Positions 1-8,557 of a stretch of DNA of 59,199 bases are shown here, one piece after another. The stretch is from CAZTTH01 sp964615975. GTDB lineage: Bacteria; Verrucomicrobiota; Lentisphaeria; JABSQK01; JAJFLO01. Position 1 is the stretch's first letter; every line of letters begins with the position of its first letter. A program made the position numbers and the translations under genes. Location of the stretch: assembly GCA_964615975.1 (NCBI GenBank), contig CAZTTH010000021.1, positions 1 through 59,199 of the forward strand, written 5' to 3'. The notes below the pieces were generated by a model. That model ran no database searches. It saw only the letters and a program-made list of their open reading frames with translations, and had not been told where the DNA came from.

Positions 1-101
1 TATATAAGTTTTATCAATGAGCGATTAATTCCCGAAATTTATCCCGATTGGGATATTTATACACATTGTCATGGACTTTTCAAAATTTAGAATTAATTGG
101 C

Positions 102-171
102 AGTTGGTAGTAAGGTACGATTAGTGCCGTATGACATTCTGCCATCGGGAAGAATGCCACTACTCGTGGCT
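102..171. repeat. dispersed repeat A, copy 1
   Basis: This stretch matches 39080-39152 closely. Both begin AGTTGGTAGTAAGG, continue ACGATYAGTGCCGT and end GCCACTAMTCGTGGCT, so the ACGAT-AGTGCC and GCCACTA-TCGT parts form an inverted repeat within each copy. Weaker similarity extends leftwards to about 74. A CTACGAAC...TCCCA segment of copy 2 reappears only at about 453-475 here, as if this copy was split by about 270 bp that includes the element at 277-402. It has no coding capacity. Function is unknown. Confidence 0.55.
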
Positions 172-276
172 CAATATCACTAAGTTAAGGAAGTTCGGCG
201 CTCACATGAGGGCGGGTTTTCTTGCCCGCCTTCTGGCATACAGGAATGTCTGCCCTTCATTAACCCTACCTGGCTA
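172..276. other. intergenic stretch with small GC hairpin
   Basis: This lies 250-360 bp beyond the 3' end of the leftward export operon. A GGCGGG/CCCGCC stem (211-230, 8-nt loop) is visible, but no T-tract follows it on either strand, so it is not a convincing intrinsic terminator. I see no gene here. Confidence 0.3.
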
Positions 277-402
277 ATATGCGTTTAGCGTAGAGTTTGA
301 AGCTGGTGGAGTTTGGAGTTCATCCTTTTAGGATGCTCCTCGCTCAGGCATTATTGCCATTCAGGCTAAAAGCCTGTACTCCAACCGACACTAAACACAT
401 AC
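277..402. mobile_element. MITE-like element, copy 1 (126 bp) with 8-bp target duplication
   Basis: The element is bounded by imperfect terminal inverted repeats (ATATGCGTTTAGCG at the left, CACTAAACACATAC at the right). It is flanked by the identical 8-mer CCTGGCTA at 269-276 and 403-410, which is the signature of transposition. Its right end (376-402) matches the right end of a second copy at 46135-46161 in 25 of 27 positions. Interiors share short hairpins around GGAGT...TCCT. There is no ORF, so it must be non-autonomous, and no transposase occurs in the window. The remaining 411-531 is non-coding. Confidence 0.7.
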
Positions 403-531
403 CCTGGCTACGCCAGGTTAACCGTCAGTAACCTTGAGACTTTGACTCGTAGTTGACTACGAACCACCTATCCCAAGTGTATTGTCATCAATTTTCGAAA
501 ACGCAATGACTGTAATCATTCAACCGTGACA

Positions 532-2424
532 TCAATACCACAGCCACAAGCGCAGGAAATCGATGGTGCGATGAGATAATATCCACCAGATCGGGCGCTC
601 GCCGGCATTGATTTTTGCCACCCCGTTCATCCCCGGCCGCCACCAGCTATCCGGGGGTACATTGAAGTGACAGCGAATGATAAAAATGTTTTGCTGATCC
701 TTGGCCTGCGCGATCGGCTCGATATGGGTGACTTTGATCGGGAATTTGAGCTTGGGTTGACTCGAAAATGCAGCCTCACCAAGCAAATTATCGCTGACCT
801 CATGGATATCGGACTCTTTCACATCGAGATCCAGATAGAGTTGTTCCAGGCCTGAGATTTGAAATAGGATTGCTCCTTTTTGCACCGGCGAACCGATCTT
901 TTCTTCATATTCGCCTTCGGCGATGACACCGGCAATCGGCGCGCGGATTTCAGCCTGGGTGATGCGGTAATTCACTAATTCGAGACGAAGTTCGGTTTGT
1001 TTTACCTGGGCGGCGGCAATCTGCATATTCGATAAATCTTTTTCCGCGCGCGCTTTTTCGATTTCGCGGAGGAAACGATTTTTTTCGGCGATGGCTGCCG
1101 CTTGTTCGAGCAACAATTCCCGGGTATCGAGGGAGAGCAGGAGATCGTTGGCCTGGACGATATCACCCACTTTGAAATTAACCGTCTTGATAAAACCGTC
1201 AAAAGGGGCAGGAGTGTAGGCGGCATTCTCACTGCGAACAGTAAAGGGCGCTTCGACCCGATACTCCCATTTCCCGAAGATTAAAAAAACCAACAACCCG
1301 GCGCAGATCAGGGCGATCACCTTGGCCCAGGTATGTTCGACTCCAAATACCTTGCCCAGCCATTCCTTGAGCTTGGCACACCAACGGGCGCCGAACCAGC
1401 GATCGCTATGCTTCAAATCCGCCAGCAGGCGGGTTGATTGATCGCAGTATAACCGCAAATAACGCATCTCGTCATCCGAGAAAGCCTGGGAATTCCGTTC
1501 GAGGGTGACCACTGCCTGCGGTTCCTTTTCGACCCGCAGGGGCAATGAGCACACAAAACTGGTCGCTTGTTCGCGGGCATAAATCTCATGATCCCGCGAC
1601 ACATAGGGGTCATCGGCATTGCCGGGATGAACAATTTCCTGATCCTGATCAAATGCCTCCTCCATCGCGAATTCCAGCTTTTTGACCACCGACATTTTGC
1701 GATCGAACTTCTCGGTATGGCTCATGGCCTGCAAACGGATGTATTTGCCTTTAAGCCATCCCAGGCTGACCCGGTCGCATTGGAATCGGGAGGCCATTTC
1801 ATTGCAAAAGCACATTGCCGCGGCGATGTAACGCTTTTCGGCATTGATCAATGCCAATAAATCGAGGACCGCCGCGAACTGGGTGACATCCTGTTGGGCG
1901 CGCACCACCGTGCGGTATTTCTGGTAGTTGAGTGGAATCGAGGCAGCCAGGCGCAGGCGCACCAGCAAATGTTCGCCGGCTTTGCGATCCGGATCATCTC
2001 GTTGAAACACCGCGATGCAAAATTCATCCGGGCGGCCGGTATCGAAACGAATTCCCAAAATGATTCCCGTGGTCCCGCTCAATTCAAGTTCTTTGGTGGT
2101 TTGTAAAAACGACCCCTGATGGGCGCAGGAGTCAGCGATTGGCTGTAAACCGGTGTTCGCGAAACGGCCAAGGAATTCAGTTTTCTTATGCGCATTTACC
2201 TGGGCGGCAATCATTTTCCAATCCGCCGCGGTCGCGGCCGCCGCTCTGATGGCGATGATCCCGCCTTCCGCCTTGATCAATTCCACCAGCGTTTTGACCA
2301 GATTGGGCCAGAATTCCGCCGGCGGTCCGGCATACTGCTCCAGGAGATGAAGCTGATCGATGACATCGGCATGGCTGGATACCACGGTCGGAACCGGAAC
2401 TGATTCTTTGAAATCCTCGATCAT
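532..2424 (-). CDS. GAF-like/HlyD fusion membrane adaptor
   Basis: A 630-residue protein. Residues 1-345 look like two tandem GAF-type sensory regions (about 30-165 and 200-345). A single membrane helix follows at about 368-388 (AKVIALICAGLLVFLIFG). The rest is a membrane-fusion-protein fold: a biotinyl-lipoyl half near 400-440, a short coiled coil, the second lipoyl half (AEIRAPIAGVIAEGEYEEKI) and a beta-barrel domain. The topology puts the sensory half in the cytoplasm and the adaptor half in the periplasm. It starts 2 bp after the stop of the upstream hlyD gene, so it is the third gene of a tolC-hlyD-hlyD operon. In related loci such adaptors sit beside an M50-type membrane peptidase; that gene is not in the window and could lie to the left. 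Export substrate is unknown. Confidence 0.85.
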   Translation of the reverse strand: MIEDFKESVPVPTVVSSHADVIDQLHLLEQYAGPPAEFWPNLVKTLVELIKAEGGIIAIRAAAATAADWKMIAAQVNAHKKTEFLGRFANTGLQPIADSCAHQGSFLQTTKELELSGTTGIILGIRFDTGRPDEFCIAVFQRDDPDRKAGEHLLVRLRLAASIPLNYQKYRTVVRAQQDVTQFAAVLDLLALINAEKRYIAAAMCFCNEMASRFQCDRVSLGWLKGKYIRLQAMSHTEKFDRKMSVVKKLEFAMEEAFDQDQEIVHPGNADDPYVSRDHEIYAREQATSFVCSLPLRVEKEPQAVVTLERNSQAFSDDEMRYLRLYCDQSTRLLADLKHSDRWFGARWCAKLKEWLGKVFGVEHTWAKVIALICAGLLVFLIFGKWEYRVEAPFTVRSENAAYTPAPFDGFIKTVNFKVGDIVQANDLLLSLDTRELLLEQAAAIAEKNRFLREIEKARAEKDLSNMQIAAAQVKQTELRLELVNYRITQAEIRAPIAGVIAEGEYEEKIGSPVQKGAILFQISGLEQLYLDLDVKESDIHEVSDNLLGEAAFSSQPKLKFPIKVTHIEPIAQAKDQQNIFIIRCHFNVPPDSWWRPGMNGVAKINAGERPIWWILSHRTIDFLRLWLWY

Positions 2425-2426
2425 GA

Positions 2427-3257
2427 TCAGTAGGTCACTTCCAAAATCCCGGCCATTCCTGGCGGCGCTTGTTGCTGATTATTGACAAACAAGGCTTTGA
2501 TTTTACGCAAGCCGCTGGCGGGATCGGTGATTGGCGAGATATAGGCGATTTTCCCGGTGAAATGGAGGTCGGTGTCGCCCAGCTCGAGGATCAGCCCGGT
2601 TTCCTGTCCAAGCCGCAACCGCGTCGATTCATTACTGGCAACATGACCGACAAAATAAAATTGACTGACATCGACGATGCGCAACAAGGGTTGAATGGCA
2701 TCGCAGATCTCCCCTTCATGGCGAATAATTTCGGTAATAATCCCATCGATGGGCGCTTTGATGATGCGGCGGTCGATCTGTTCTTTTGCCATCTCGTATT
2801 CGATGCGTTCACGCTCTTCGCCGACCTTCAGGCGTTCGTATTCGGCAATGGCAATCATGTATTCGAGTTCCTTTTTATCCAATTCATCTTTGCTGACGGA
2901 TTTGGTGCTCTCATACAGCCTTTTGGTGCCTTCATAATCGACCTTGAGGGTTTTGACCCGTTGTTCGGCGGAATCCAACTCGACCTTGCTTTCGTAAACC
3001 AACAGGCGGCGAGCCGCTTCCAATTCCTCCTGTTTTTTGTCCAGTTCGATTATCACATCCCCCTTTTTTACCCGATCGCCTTCGGCATAATGAAACTTAT
3101 CGATGGCGCCTGAGACCACCGAACTGACAATCTGGTCGTGAATCGGTTCGGTGATGCCGGAAATCATGAGCGTCTTCGCGGCAGACGCGGTAAGACCATT
3201 CATTCCCAAAATCCCCGGCAAGATGAAGCAAACGCAGTATTTGATTATTTTATCCAT
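2427..3257 (-). CDS. HlyD-family periplasmic adaptor
   Basis: A 276-residue secreted adaptor of the RND/HlyD membrane-fusion family. It has an N-terminal signal peptide (hydrophobic ICVCFILPGILG type segment, residues 5-25), a lipoyl half (SGAIDKFHYAEGDRVKKGDV), a coiled-coil hairpin (about 75-150, rich in E/K/R) and a return lipoyl strand (KAPIDGIITEIIRHEGEI), then a beta-barrel. It is short for the family (usually 350-450), lacking most of the membrane-proximal domain. It lies 48 bp downstream of the TolC-like gene and 2 bp before the GAF/HlyD gene. Together the three encode a channel and two adaptors; no inner-membrane pump or ATPase is visible. Confidence 0.85.
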   Translation of the reverse strand: MDKIIKYCVCFILPGILGMNGLTASAAKTLMISGITEPIHDQIVSSVVSGAIDKFHYAEGDRVKKGDVIIELDKKQEELEAARRLLVYESKVELDSAEQRVKTLKVDYEGTKRLYESTKSVSKDELDKKELEYMIAIAEYERLKVGEERERIEYEMAKEQIDRRIIKAPIDGIITEIIRHEGEICDAIQPLLRIVDVSQFYFVGHVASNESTRLRLGQETGLILELGDTDLHFTGKIAYISPITDPASGLRKIKALFVNNQQQAPPGMAGILEVTY

Positions 3258-3305
3258 GATATGAATGCGAGTTATTTAGTGGTGGTCTGTATTCACGGTC
3301 ACTGA

Positions 3306-4868
3306 TTATTCGGTCAGGGTCGCGTCGATGTTAATGTTGCGTTTCGCCAACAGGGTGGAATTGATAAATTCCAGGTCGAGCATCGCCAGTTGATAACTGA
3401 CCAGGCTGTTGATGCGCTCCAGACGGATTTCAAACACATCCTCCTCGAACTCCAATACCCGGCGGCTGTCGCTTTTGCCTTCTGCCAATTTGGTGATTTC
3501 AGTGGACAGCAGTTTTTCGTTAAATGCCAGTTCCCGGTCATAGGTGGCCATTTGATTCACGATGAATTTCAAGCGCTGCAGGATGGTGTCGACGGTGTTG
3601 ACGATTTCAGTTTCGACCGCCTTAAGTTCATTCAGCGCTTTTTGTTTGCGCAGCCTGGCTGCCTGCAATTCACTTTTGCTGCGTTTTCCGCCCCCCAGGG
3701 GGATGCGTAATTCAAGTCCGACACTCCAGGTTTCGAATTCTGATTCCCGGATGTCGCCATAGGATCTGTCGATCGAATCAGCCAGGCCGTTCAAGCCATA
3801 ACTAGTGGTAAGATCAAGTTGCGGCCAGCGTTGATTTTGCGCGTATGCCAGACGGATGCTTTCCTGTTCGATCGTTTCCCGGTTGATCGCATAGTCGGGA
3901 TTCTCAGAGACCGCCTGGGTCATGACCGCGTCGAAGTCCAGGGGTTCAGTCGCGAGTTGTGGTTTTTCAACCGCGATAAAATCGAATTTGCCATCGGTGA
4001 TGGCATGAGCAATCAGGGTATGAATTTGATTGCGGGCGGTAATCAAACGTTGCGATGCCTCGTCGCGCAGCCGCAACCGGGTATCGCGTCCGGTCAGGGC
4101 TTGTTCGATTTCCAGTTCCGACATTTTACCGGACTTGACACGCGCCCTATTGTCCACGACAATTTTGTCGGCAATGGCGAGGGATTCATTACGCAAATTG
4201 TATTCCTCCTGGGCGGCAACCAGCTGCCAGTACAACCGTTCACCCTGCAGCAACATCGACAGCACCTGGCGGCGCAATTCCTGATAGGAGATGCGGGTTT
4301 GCACCGTGGCAATGTTAATCCCCGCCTTGGTGACACTCACACCGGCGTTTTTCAACAGCGGCTGTACCACCCGAAAGGTGGTCACCGTCGCATATTCATT
4401 CTTAAAGCTGTTGCTGTTGTTGTCCAGGTCACGTAAACTGGTTTCCAGCGCGTAACGTGTACCCAAAGGCAACAACCCCTCGATGCCGGCATTATAGCGG
4501 TTATTATTGTAGATATTGAATTCTCGAACTCTGGTGTTGCTTAAGAGAAAACTTTGTTGTTCTTCGATGTTTCTCCGTTGTTCATTTTCATCATGAGTTC
4601 CGGATACCACCAGATTCGGTTCGAAAATCGATTTTTCCCGTTGCAATCCCCAATAGGTAATCTTCTGATCGTAGCGCTGGCTGATCAGGCGTGAATTCTT
4701 GTCGAGCACCATTTCAGCCAGTTGCTGAAGGGTTAATTCCCAGGGCTCATCCACTTCCTGTTCCTGCGCCTGAGCTTTGAGCGGTTTACCAATTACCGTT
4801 AGTATAACAATACAACAACCCACTATCATCCCAAAATGCTTTCTTGTGTGATTGACCTTGATTCTCAC
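3306..4868 (-). CDS. TolC-family outer-membrane efflux protein
   Basis: A 520-residue outer-membrane factor, first gene of the leftward operon. A signal peptide (residues 1-34, ending near KAQAQ) precedes two long alpha-helical/beta-strand repeats typical of TolC. These include LRIPLGGG (about 390) and the closing helix with FEEDVFEIRLERINSLVSYQ. The start is GTG at 4866-4868, supported by AAGGAG at 4876-4881 six bases upstream. TolC trimers form the outer-membrane duct for type I or RND-like export, and the two downstream HlyD genes would supply the periplasmic adaptors. Confidence 0.88.
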   Translation of the reverse strand: MRIKVNHTRKHFGMIVGCCIVILTVIGKPLKAQAQEQEVDEPWELTLQQLAEMVLDKNSRLISQRYDQKITYWGLQREKSIFEPNLVVSGTHDENEQRRNIEEQQSFLLSNTRVREFNIYNNNRYNAGIEGLLPLGTRYALETSLRDLDNNSNSFKNEYATVTTFRVVQPLLKNAGVSVTKAGINIATVQTRISYQELRRQVLSMLLQGERLYWQLVAAQEEYNLRNESLAIADKIVVDNRARVKSGKMSELEIEQALTGRDTRLRLRDEASQRLITARNQIHTLIAHAITDGKFDFIAVEKPQLATEPLDFDAVMTQAVSENPDYAINRETIEQESIRLAYAQNQRWPQLDLTTSYGLNGLADSIDRSYGDIRESEFETWSVGLELRIPLGGGKRSKSELQAARLRKQKALNELKAVETEIVNTVDTILQRLKFIVNQMATYDRELAFNEKLLSTEITKLAEGKSDSRRVLEFEEDVFEIRLERINSLVSYQLAMLDLEFINSTLLAKRNINIDATLTE

Positions 4869-5063
4869 TGGTTACTCCTTAATTTGTTGTATTCCTGTAG
4901 GCAGTTATCCATTGTGCCAAACTAGGTTCTCTTTTTGAGCCGCAATATAAAAGGGATGTAATCTAATGAATCCCACCTGATTTTCAATCCCCCGACGACC
5001 AATGAATAAAATCATGCTTAAAATTTAGAGAAATATACTGCTCACGGTCATAATCTGCACTTT

Positions 5064-5230
5064 TAATCGCCCCTTCAGGGCTTGGGGTGGTTGATCATCC
5101 ATTCCCCAGAGCGTCGCTCTGGGCTGGTATGGTTCCGGCTTCCAGCCGGAGGGGCACATCCTATTAACTTTAATATTGCTGAGCCTGAAGGGCGCAGTGA
5201 TTCCAGCCTGGGGCAACGCCCCAGGTATTC
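5064..5230. repeat. palindromic intergenic repeat cluster
   Basis: Four short hairpins are strung together: GCCC/GGGC near 5069-5081, CCCAGAGC/GCTCTGGG at 5105-5123, CCGGCT/AGCCGG at 5135-5149 and CCTGGGGC/GCCCCAGG at 5207-5225. Loops are only 3-4 nt. ORFs read through here are compositional artefacts of the repeats. The same style of element recurs at 22846-22973 and 52130-52345, always between genes. The rest of 4869-5308 shows no gene. Confidence 0.6.
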
Positions 5231-5308
5231 GGGATTGATTGGATATTCAAGCTCTGTAGGAGCGTGCTATCAAAGTCACATTTATGACGGAGCGATGTAT
5301 AGTAACCC

Positions 5309-5821
5309 ATGACTTATAAAAATCAGCAAAATACCTATTACCCTGGACATCCGGCTGATCGCCATCCAGCGATTTTCCTAAAGAGCATAATGGTTGCCTC
5401 TCTGGTGTTGGCTATCACTTTGTATTGCACTTCTTGTCGCAAACAGACTAGTGAATCAACCGGCAGTTCGAGCCCAGCCGTTAGCGTCGGAATTGAGACG
5501 ATCATCGAACTGAAATCAACCGAGGAGTTTTTTCGCTTAATCGGGGAACAGACTGTTACCCTGGTAGACTTCAATGCCGACTGGTGCGGCCCCTGCAAGC
5601 GGTTGAAACCCACCCTTGAAGAGCTGGCAAAAGAGTACAACGGAAAGATTAAAATTGTCAGTGTCAACGTCGATCATTTTCCCGATCTGGCCGGACAGTT
5701 TCAAGTCAACAGCATTCCGGCGGTGTTTTTCTTCAAGGCCAGGAAGGCTGAAGGCGTGCTGATCGGACTGTATCCCAAGGATAAATATGTGGGAGCGATC
5801 GAACAATTGCTGGTAAATTAG
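5309..5821 (+). CDS. thioredoxin-fold lipoprotein-like protein
   Basis: A 170-residue protein with a complete thioredoxin domain at about 65-170: redox motif WCGPC at 92-96 and the cis-proline loop SIPAV near 136. It is preceded by a membrane/signal segment (MVASLVLAITLYCTSC, residues 28-43). The C-T-S-C end of this segment could serve as a lipobox, which would anchor the domain at the periplasmic face, though the -3 residue is unusual. The start is uncertain. ATG 5309 has no good ribosome site; an internal ATG at 5390 follows AAGAG by 4 nt but would leave a signal without a positive N-region. It probably acts as a disulfide oxidoreductase in the cell envelope. It stands alone. Confidence 0.8.
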   Translation: MTYKNQQNTYYPGHPADRHPAIFLKSIMVASLVLAITLYCTSCRKQTSESTGSSSPAVSVGIETIIELKSTEEFFRLIGEQTVTLVDFNADWCGPCKRLKPTLEELAKEYNGKIKIVSVNVDHFPDLAGQFQVNSIPAVFFFKARKAEGVLIGLYPKDKYVGAIEQLLVN

Positions 5822-5927
5822 GTTCTCCCTGTAAAGTGCGATACCTAGGGTCCACGCCCCCATTATTGACCATGGAACTCGGTTCCCACATCGGATTTTG
5901 GGAATTAACCTACCTTACATTTCGCCA

Positions 5928-6944
5928 TCAGCGCACCTGAATCACCACCTTGCCGAGGTGTTGCTGGGATTGGAGATAGGCGTAGGCCTGGCGCGCTTCG
6001 GCAAAGGGAAAGGTGCGGTTTATCCAGGGTTGCAGTTTTATCGCCTCACAGGCCTGAACGAAACGGCGCAACTCCTGGGTCGATTCCATCAAAATGCCGC
6101 GAATGGTAATTTGCTTGCGCAAGATGTCGACCACGCTGATGGTGCTCGAAGCACCGTCGAGAACGCCGATCACCGCTATTCGTGCCTCATAGGCACAGGC
6201 GCGAAGAGATTGTCCCAAACTGCGGCCGCCGGTCACCTCGAGGATCACATTCACCCCCTTCCCGGCAGTAATTTCCCTGACTTGATCCGGCCAATCCTCA
6301 TCCCTATAATTAATCGTTTCGTTCACCCCCAAGCGCGATTTGACCAGGGCGGCCTTCTCCGCGCTTTTGGTGGAAATAATAACCCGCGCGCCCATTGCCC
6401 GGGCGATTTGCGCGCCGAAGATCGCCACCCCGCCGGTGCCCTGTAATAACACCCAATCCCCCAACTGGGTATGACCATGAGTGACCACCCCGGCCCAGGC
6501 GGTCAACCCGGCGATGGTCAGGGTTGATGCTTCGGCAAAGGACATATGCGGCGGCATTTTGACCAGGGATTCCGCGGGGTAAAGAATCCGTTCGGCAAGG
6601 ATGCCATCGACTCCGGCGCCGCCGACGAAGGTGCGCATCCATTCCTCCTGCATGGTACCGCCCGGCCAAAATCGGAATGGCGCGTTCAATACCCGGTCAC
6701 CGGCCTTGAGTTCGGTCACTTCAGCGCCAACCTTGAGGACCACCCCAGCCATATCGGACGCGGCGATGATCGGACGATCGTTCTTGCCGCCATACGTTCC
6801 CTGGGCAACCATTAAATCCCTGAAATTCAAGGCCACCGCATGCACTTCAACCAGGACATCGCGCGCCCCCGGCGCAGCCGGTTCAGCCGCATTTTCCAAC
6901 ACCAGACCATCCAAACCCTGACCATTGACGGTATAACATTTCAT
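5928..6944 (-). CDS. zinc-free MDR-superfamily NAD(P)-dependent alcohol dehydrogenase-like oxidoreductase
   Basis: A 338-residue medium-chain dehydrogenase/reductase. The N-terminal GroES-like catalytic half carries the quinone-oxidoreductase-type motif NFRDLMVAQGTYG (about 40-52) and DMAGVVLKVG. The nucleotide-binding Rossmann half has LLQGTGGVAIFGAQIA near 168-183 (GxGxxxxxG type). The Cys cluster that binds structural zinc in classical alcohol dehydrogenases is absent. The substrate cannot be read from sequence. It is monocistronic, reading away from a 450-bp gene-free spacer. Confidence 0.85.
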   Translation of the reverse strand: MKCYTVNGQGLDGLVLENAAEPAAPGARDVLVEVHAVALNFRDLMVAQGTYGGKNDRPIIAASDMAGVVLKVGAEVTELKAGDRVLNAPFRFWPGGTMQEEWMRTFVGGAGVDGILAERILYPAESLVKMPPHMSFAEASTLTIAGLTAWAGVVTHGHTQLGDWVLLQGTGGVAIFGAQIARAMGARVIISTKSAEKAALVKSRLGVNETINYRDEDWPDQVREITAGKGVNVILEVTGGRSLGQSLRACAYEARIAVIGVLDGASSTISVVDILRKQITIRGILMESTQELRRFVQACEAIKLQPWINRTFPFAEARQAYAYLQSQQHLGKVVIQVR

Positions 6945-7398
6945 GTTTCAATTCCCTTTCATTTAGCTTGTTTATGCGATCTGTATTTTGCTTAAGTTAA
7001 ATAGTATCATGATTACAAAACTAATTCACCTGCATTGATAGAGCAAACTTATACTGAACACCATCGAATAAAGAAAAAAAGTTCCAAGGACTAGCGGTGA
7101 CTGGTCCATGCCGGATTCTGTTTGATGAAGCAACCGATTGGTTCAGGCTCAACATCGGAAAGGCGGACTTGTCGCCCTTGAATGATCGTGAGATTATCCC
7201 TGAATGTCACAGTAAATGTTCATGGAGATGAAGTTCAGCTAGCAATGTAAATACTGCGATGAAGGTTCGTCGCCAGTTGCGCGGTGCCAGCGCATTTTTC
7301 GCACTCTGAAAAGGCGCGAATGTAATCTCCGAACCCTTAAATCATCATCGTCTCGCTAACAACCGAGCTGACCGCCTGTAATCTGTTTTTCTTGGGAG
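6945..7398. other. 454-bp spacer, possible decayed coding fragment
   Basis: No intact gene is seen between the oxidoreductase start and the end of the DUF1579 gene. One minus-strand frame across about 7080-7210 reads like protein (including FRDNLTIIQGRQVRL) but is interrupted by stops upstream and has no start. I treat it as a possible remnant without family assignment. Confidence 0.3.
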
Positions 7399-8004
7399 TT
7401 ATTTTGCTCGCTTATAGGTGATTTCCATCCCCTTCACTTCCGTCCCGTCCGGGCCGGGGCTGTACATCGTATAGATGAGGGTGTTGTTATCGATGACTTT
7501 CCAATCACCGCGGAAACGGGTGTCCTTTTCACCGGTCATGGGACAACTGAAGATGCCATTCTCCGAGTAGGTTTTGGTGGCGGGATCGAAGCTGCCAGTC
7601 GCGTGTGCGATCCCGGTGTTCATGTTATCAATCCAGACCGCGGTATACTCAGCACGGATATTGTCATATCCCAGATACCCCAGACCTTCAAAAGTCATGC
7701 CGCCCATATTTCCCTGAGTGGACATTTTCAGAAAACGACCGCCGAACACCCAGGTATGGTCTGCCGATCCCGTTGATTCATGCGGCGCCGCGCCGGGGTT
7801 CATCCATATCCGGCTGGTTGTCGTAAACTGTCCGGCGAAAGGTTCAAGCGCCTTGTGATGTTCGCCGGGCGCGCCTCTCTTCATTGCCTCCTGCATCATC
7901 TGGTCCATGTCCATTGCCTTGTCCTTGCCATTCTCTTCCGCAGCCCGCATGTTGCCCGCCATAAGCACCGTCAAGCAAATTACCAAAATGTGATTGATCT
8001 TCAT
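7399..8004 (-). CDS. DUF1579-family secreted protein
   Basis: About 201 residues from the preferred start. ATG at 8002-8004 follows AGGAGA by 8-9 nt and opens a clean signal peptide (MKINHILVICLTVLMAGNM...). The longer frame to 8079 lacks such support. The mature part matches the DUF1579 pattern: LEPFAGQFTTTSRIWMNPG, then TGSADHTWVFGGRFLKM, GLGYLGYDNIRAEYTAVWID and FRGDWKVIDNNTLIYTMYS. The family forms a lipocalin-like beta-barrel fold of unknown function, usually periplasmic. A Met- and Gln-rich acidic stretch follows the signal peptide. Nearest neighbour is a weak small ORF 97 bp upstream. Confidence 0.85.
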   Translation of the reverse strand: MKINHILVICLTVLMAGNMRAAEENGKDKAMDMDQMMQEAMKRGAPGEHHKALEPFAGQFTTTSRIWMNPGAAPHESTGSADHTWVFGGRFLKMSTQGNMGGMTFEGLGYLGYDNIRAEYTAVWIDNMNTGIAHATGSFDPATKTYSENGIFSCPMTGEKDTRFRGDWKVIDNNTLIYTMYSPGPDGTEVKGMEITYKRAK

Positions 8005-8100
8005 GGGTTTTGATCTCCTAATGAATGAGTATAATGAGATGGTTTTATTGTTATTGTCACTACTATATGGAAATGACATTGGTTATAAATAATCGCTACT

Positions 8101-8409
8101 TTACATGTTCTTTTCTTTTGATTCCAGCAGGCGGTTAAATTCGCGCTCTACTGCCAGAGCTCCGCTTGATTGCGAGCCGTTTGATATGACCACATTGGCA
8201 AAGATTAAGATATCCTCATTGGGCCTGTCGGTAATTTTTACTGATTTCCCAAAAGGATCTTCCTTTTGTTGAAATGGCAGATTTTCATGGAAGATAATTT
8301 TGTCGGTGCTGACACCTGAAGCGACGATCAAAAATAAAGGAAAGAGATAAGTAAGTAGGTTATAAAAGGAAGGAGAAGAATATCGCTCTTGGCATACCAG
8401 GCGTTTCAA
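8101..8409 (-). CDS. small hypothetical protein with N-terminal membrane segment (doubtful)
   Basis: An ORF of 102 residues starting with TTG. It has a hydrophobic segment (FYNLLTYLFPLFLIVASGV, about 15-33) followed by a polar domain. No family is recognised and no convincing ribosome site precedes the TTG. It reads in the same direction as the DUF1579 gene and lies 97 bp before its preferred start, so the two could be co-transcribed. It may be a small exported protein or chance. Confidence 0.35.
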   Translation of the reverse strand: MKRLVCQERYSSPSFYNLLTYLFPLFLIVASGVSTDKIIFHENLPFQQKEDPFGKSVKITDRPNEDILIFANVVISNGSQSSGALAVEREFNRLLESKEKNM

Positions 8410-8557
8410 TCTGCCAGGATCATAACAGATTAAAAACGCCGCTGGTTATTTTGAAAAATCATTCATTATTGCCATGACGCCACCCGCCACGATGATGATC
8501 CCTGGTGCAGCAGTTTAACCTATCGATCTTGCTTCATGGAGCATTTTTCGCAAAGGA

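Noticed and set aside
211..230. Intrinsic terminator for the export operon
   Set aside because: Stem is short, 300 bp past the last gene, and has no T-run.
2469..3113. 214-codon plus-strand ORF over the hlyD gene
   Set aside because: Antisense shadow of a well-supported HlyD protein; F/L/D-rich translation without domain.
5025..5312. ORFs on both strands in the 5.0-5.3 kb spacer
   Set aside because: They lie entirely in hairpin repeats, which are open in several frames by composition.
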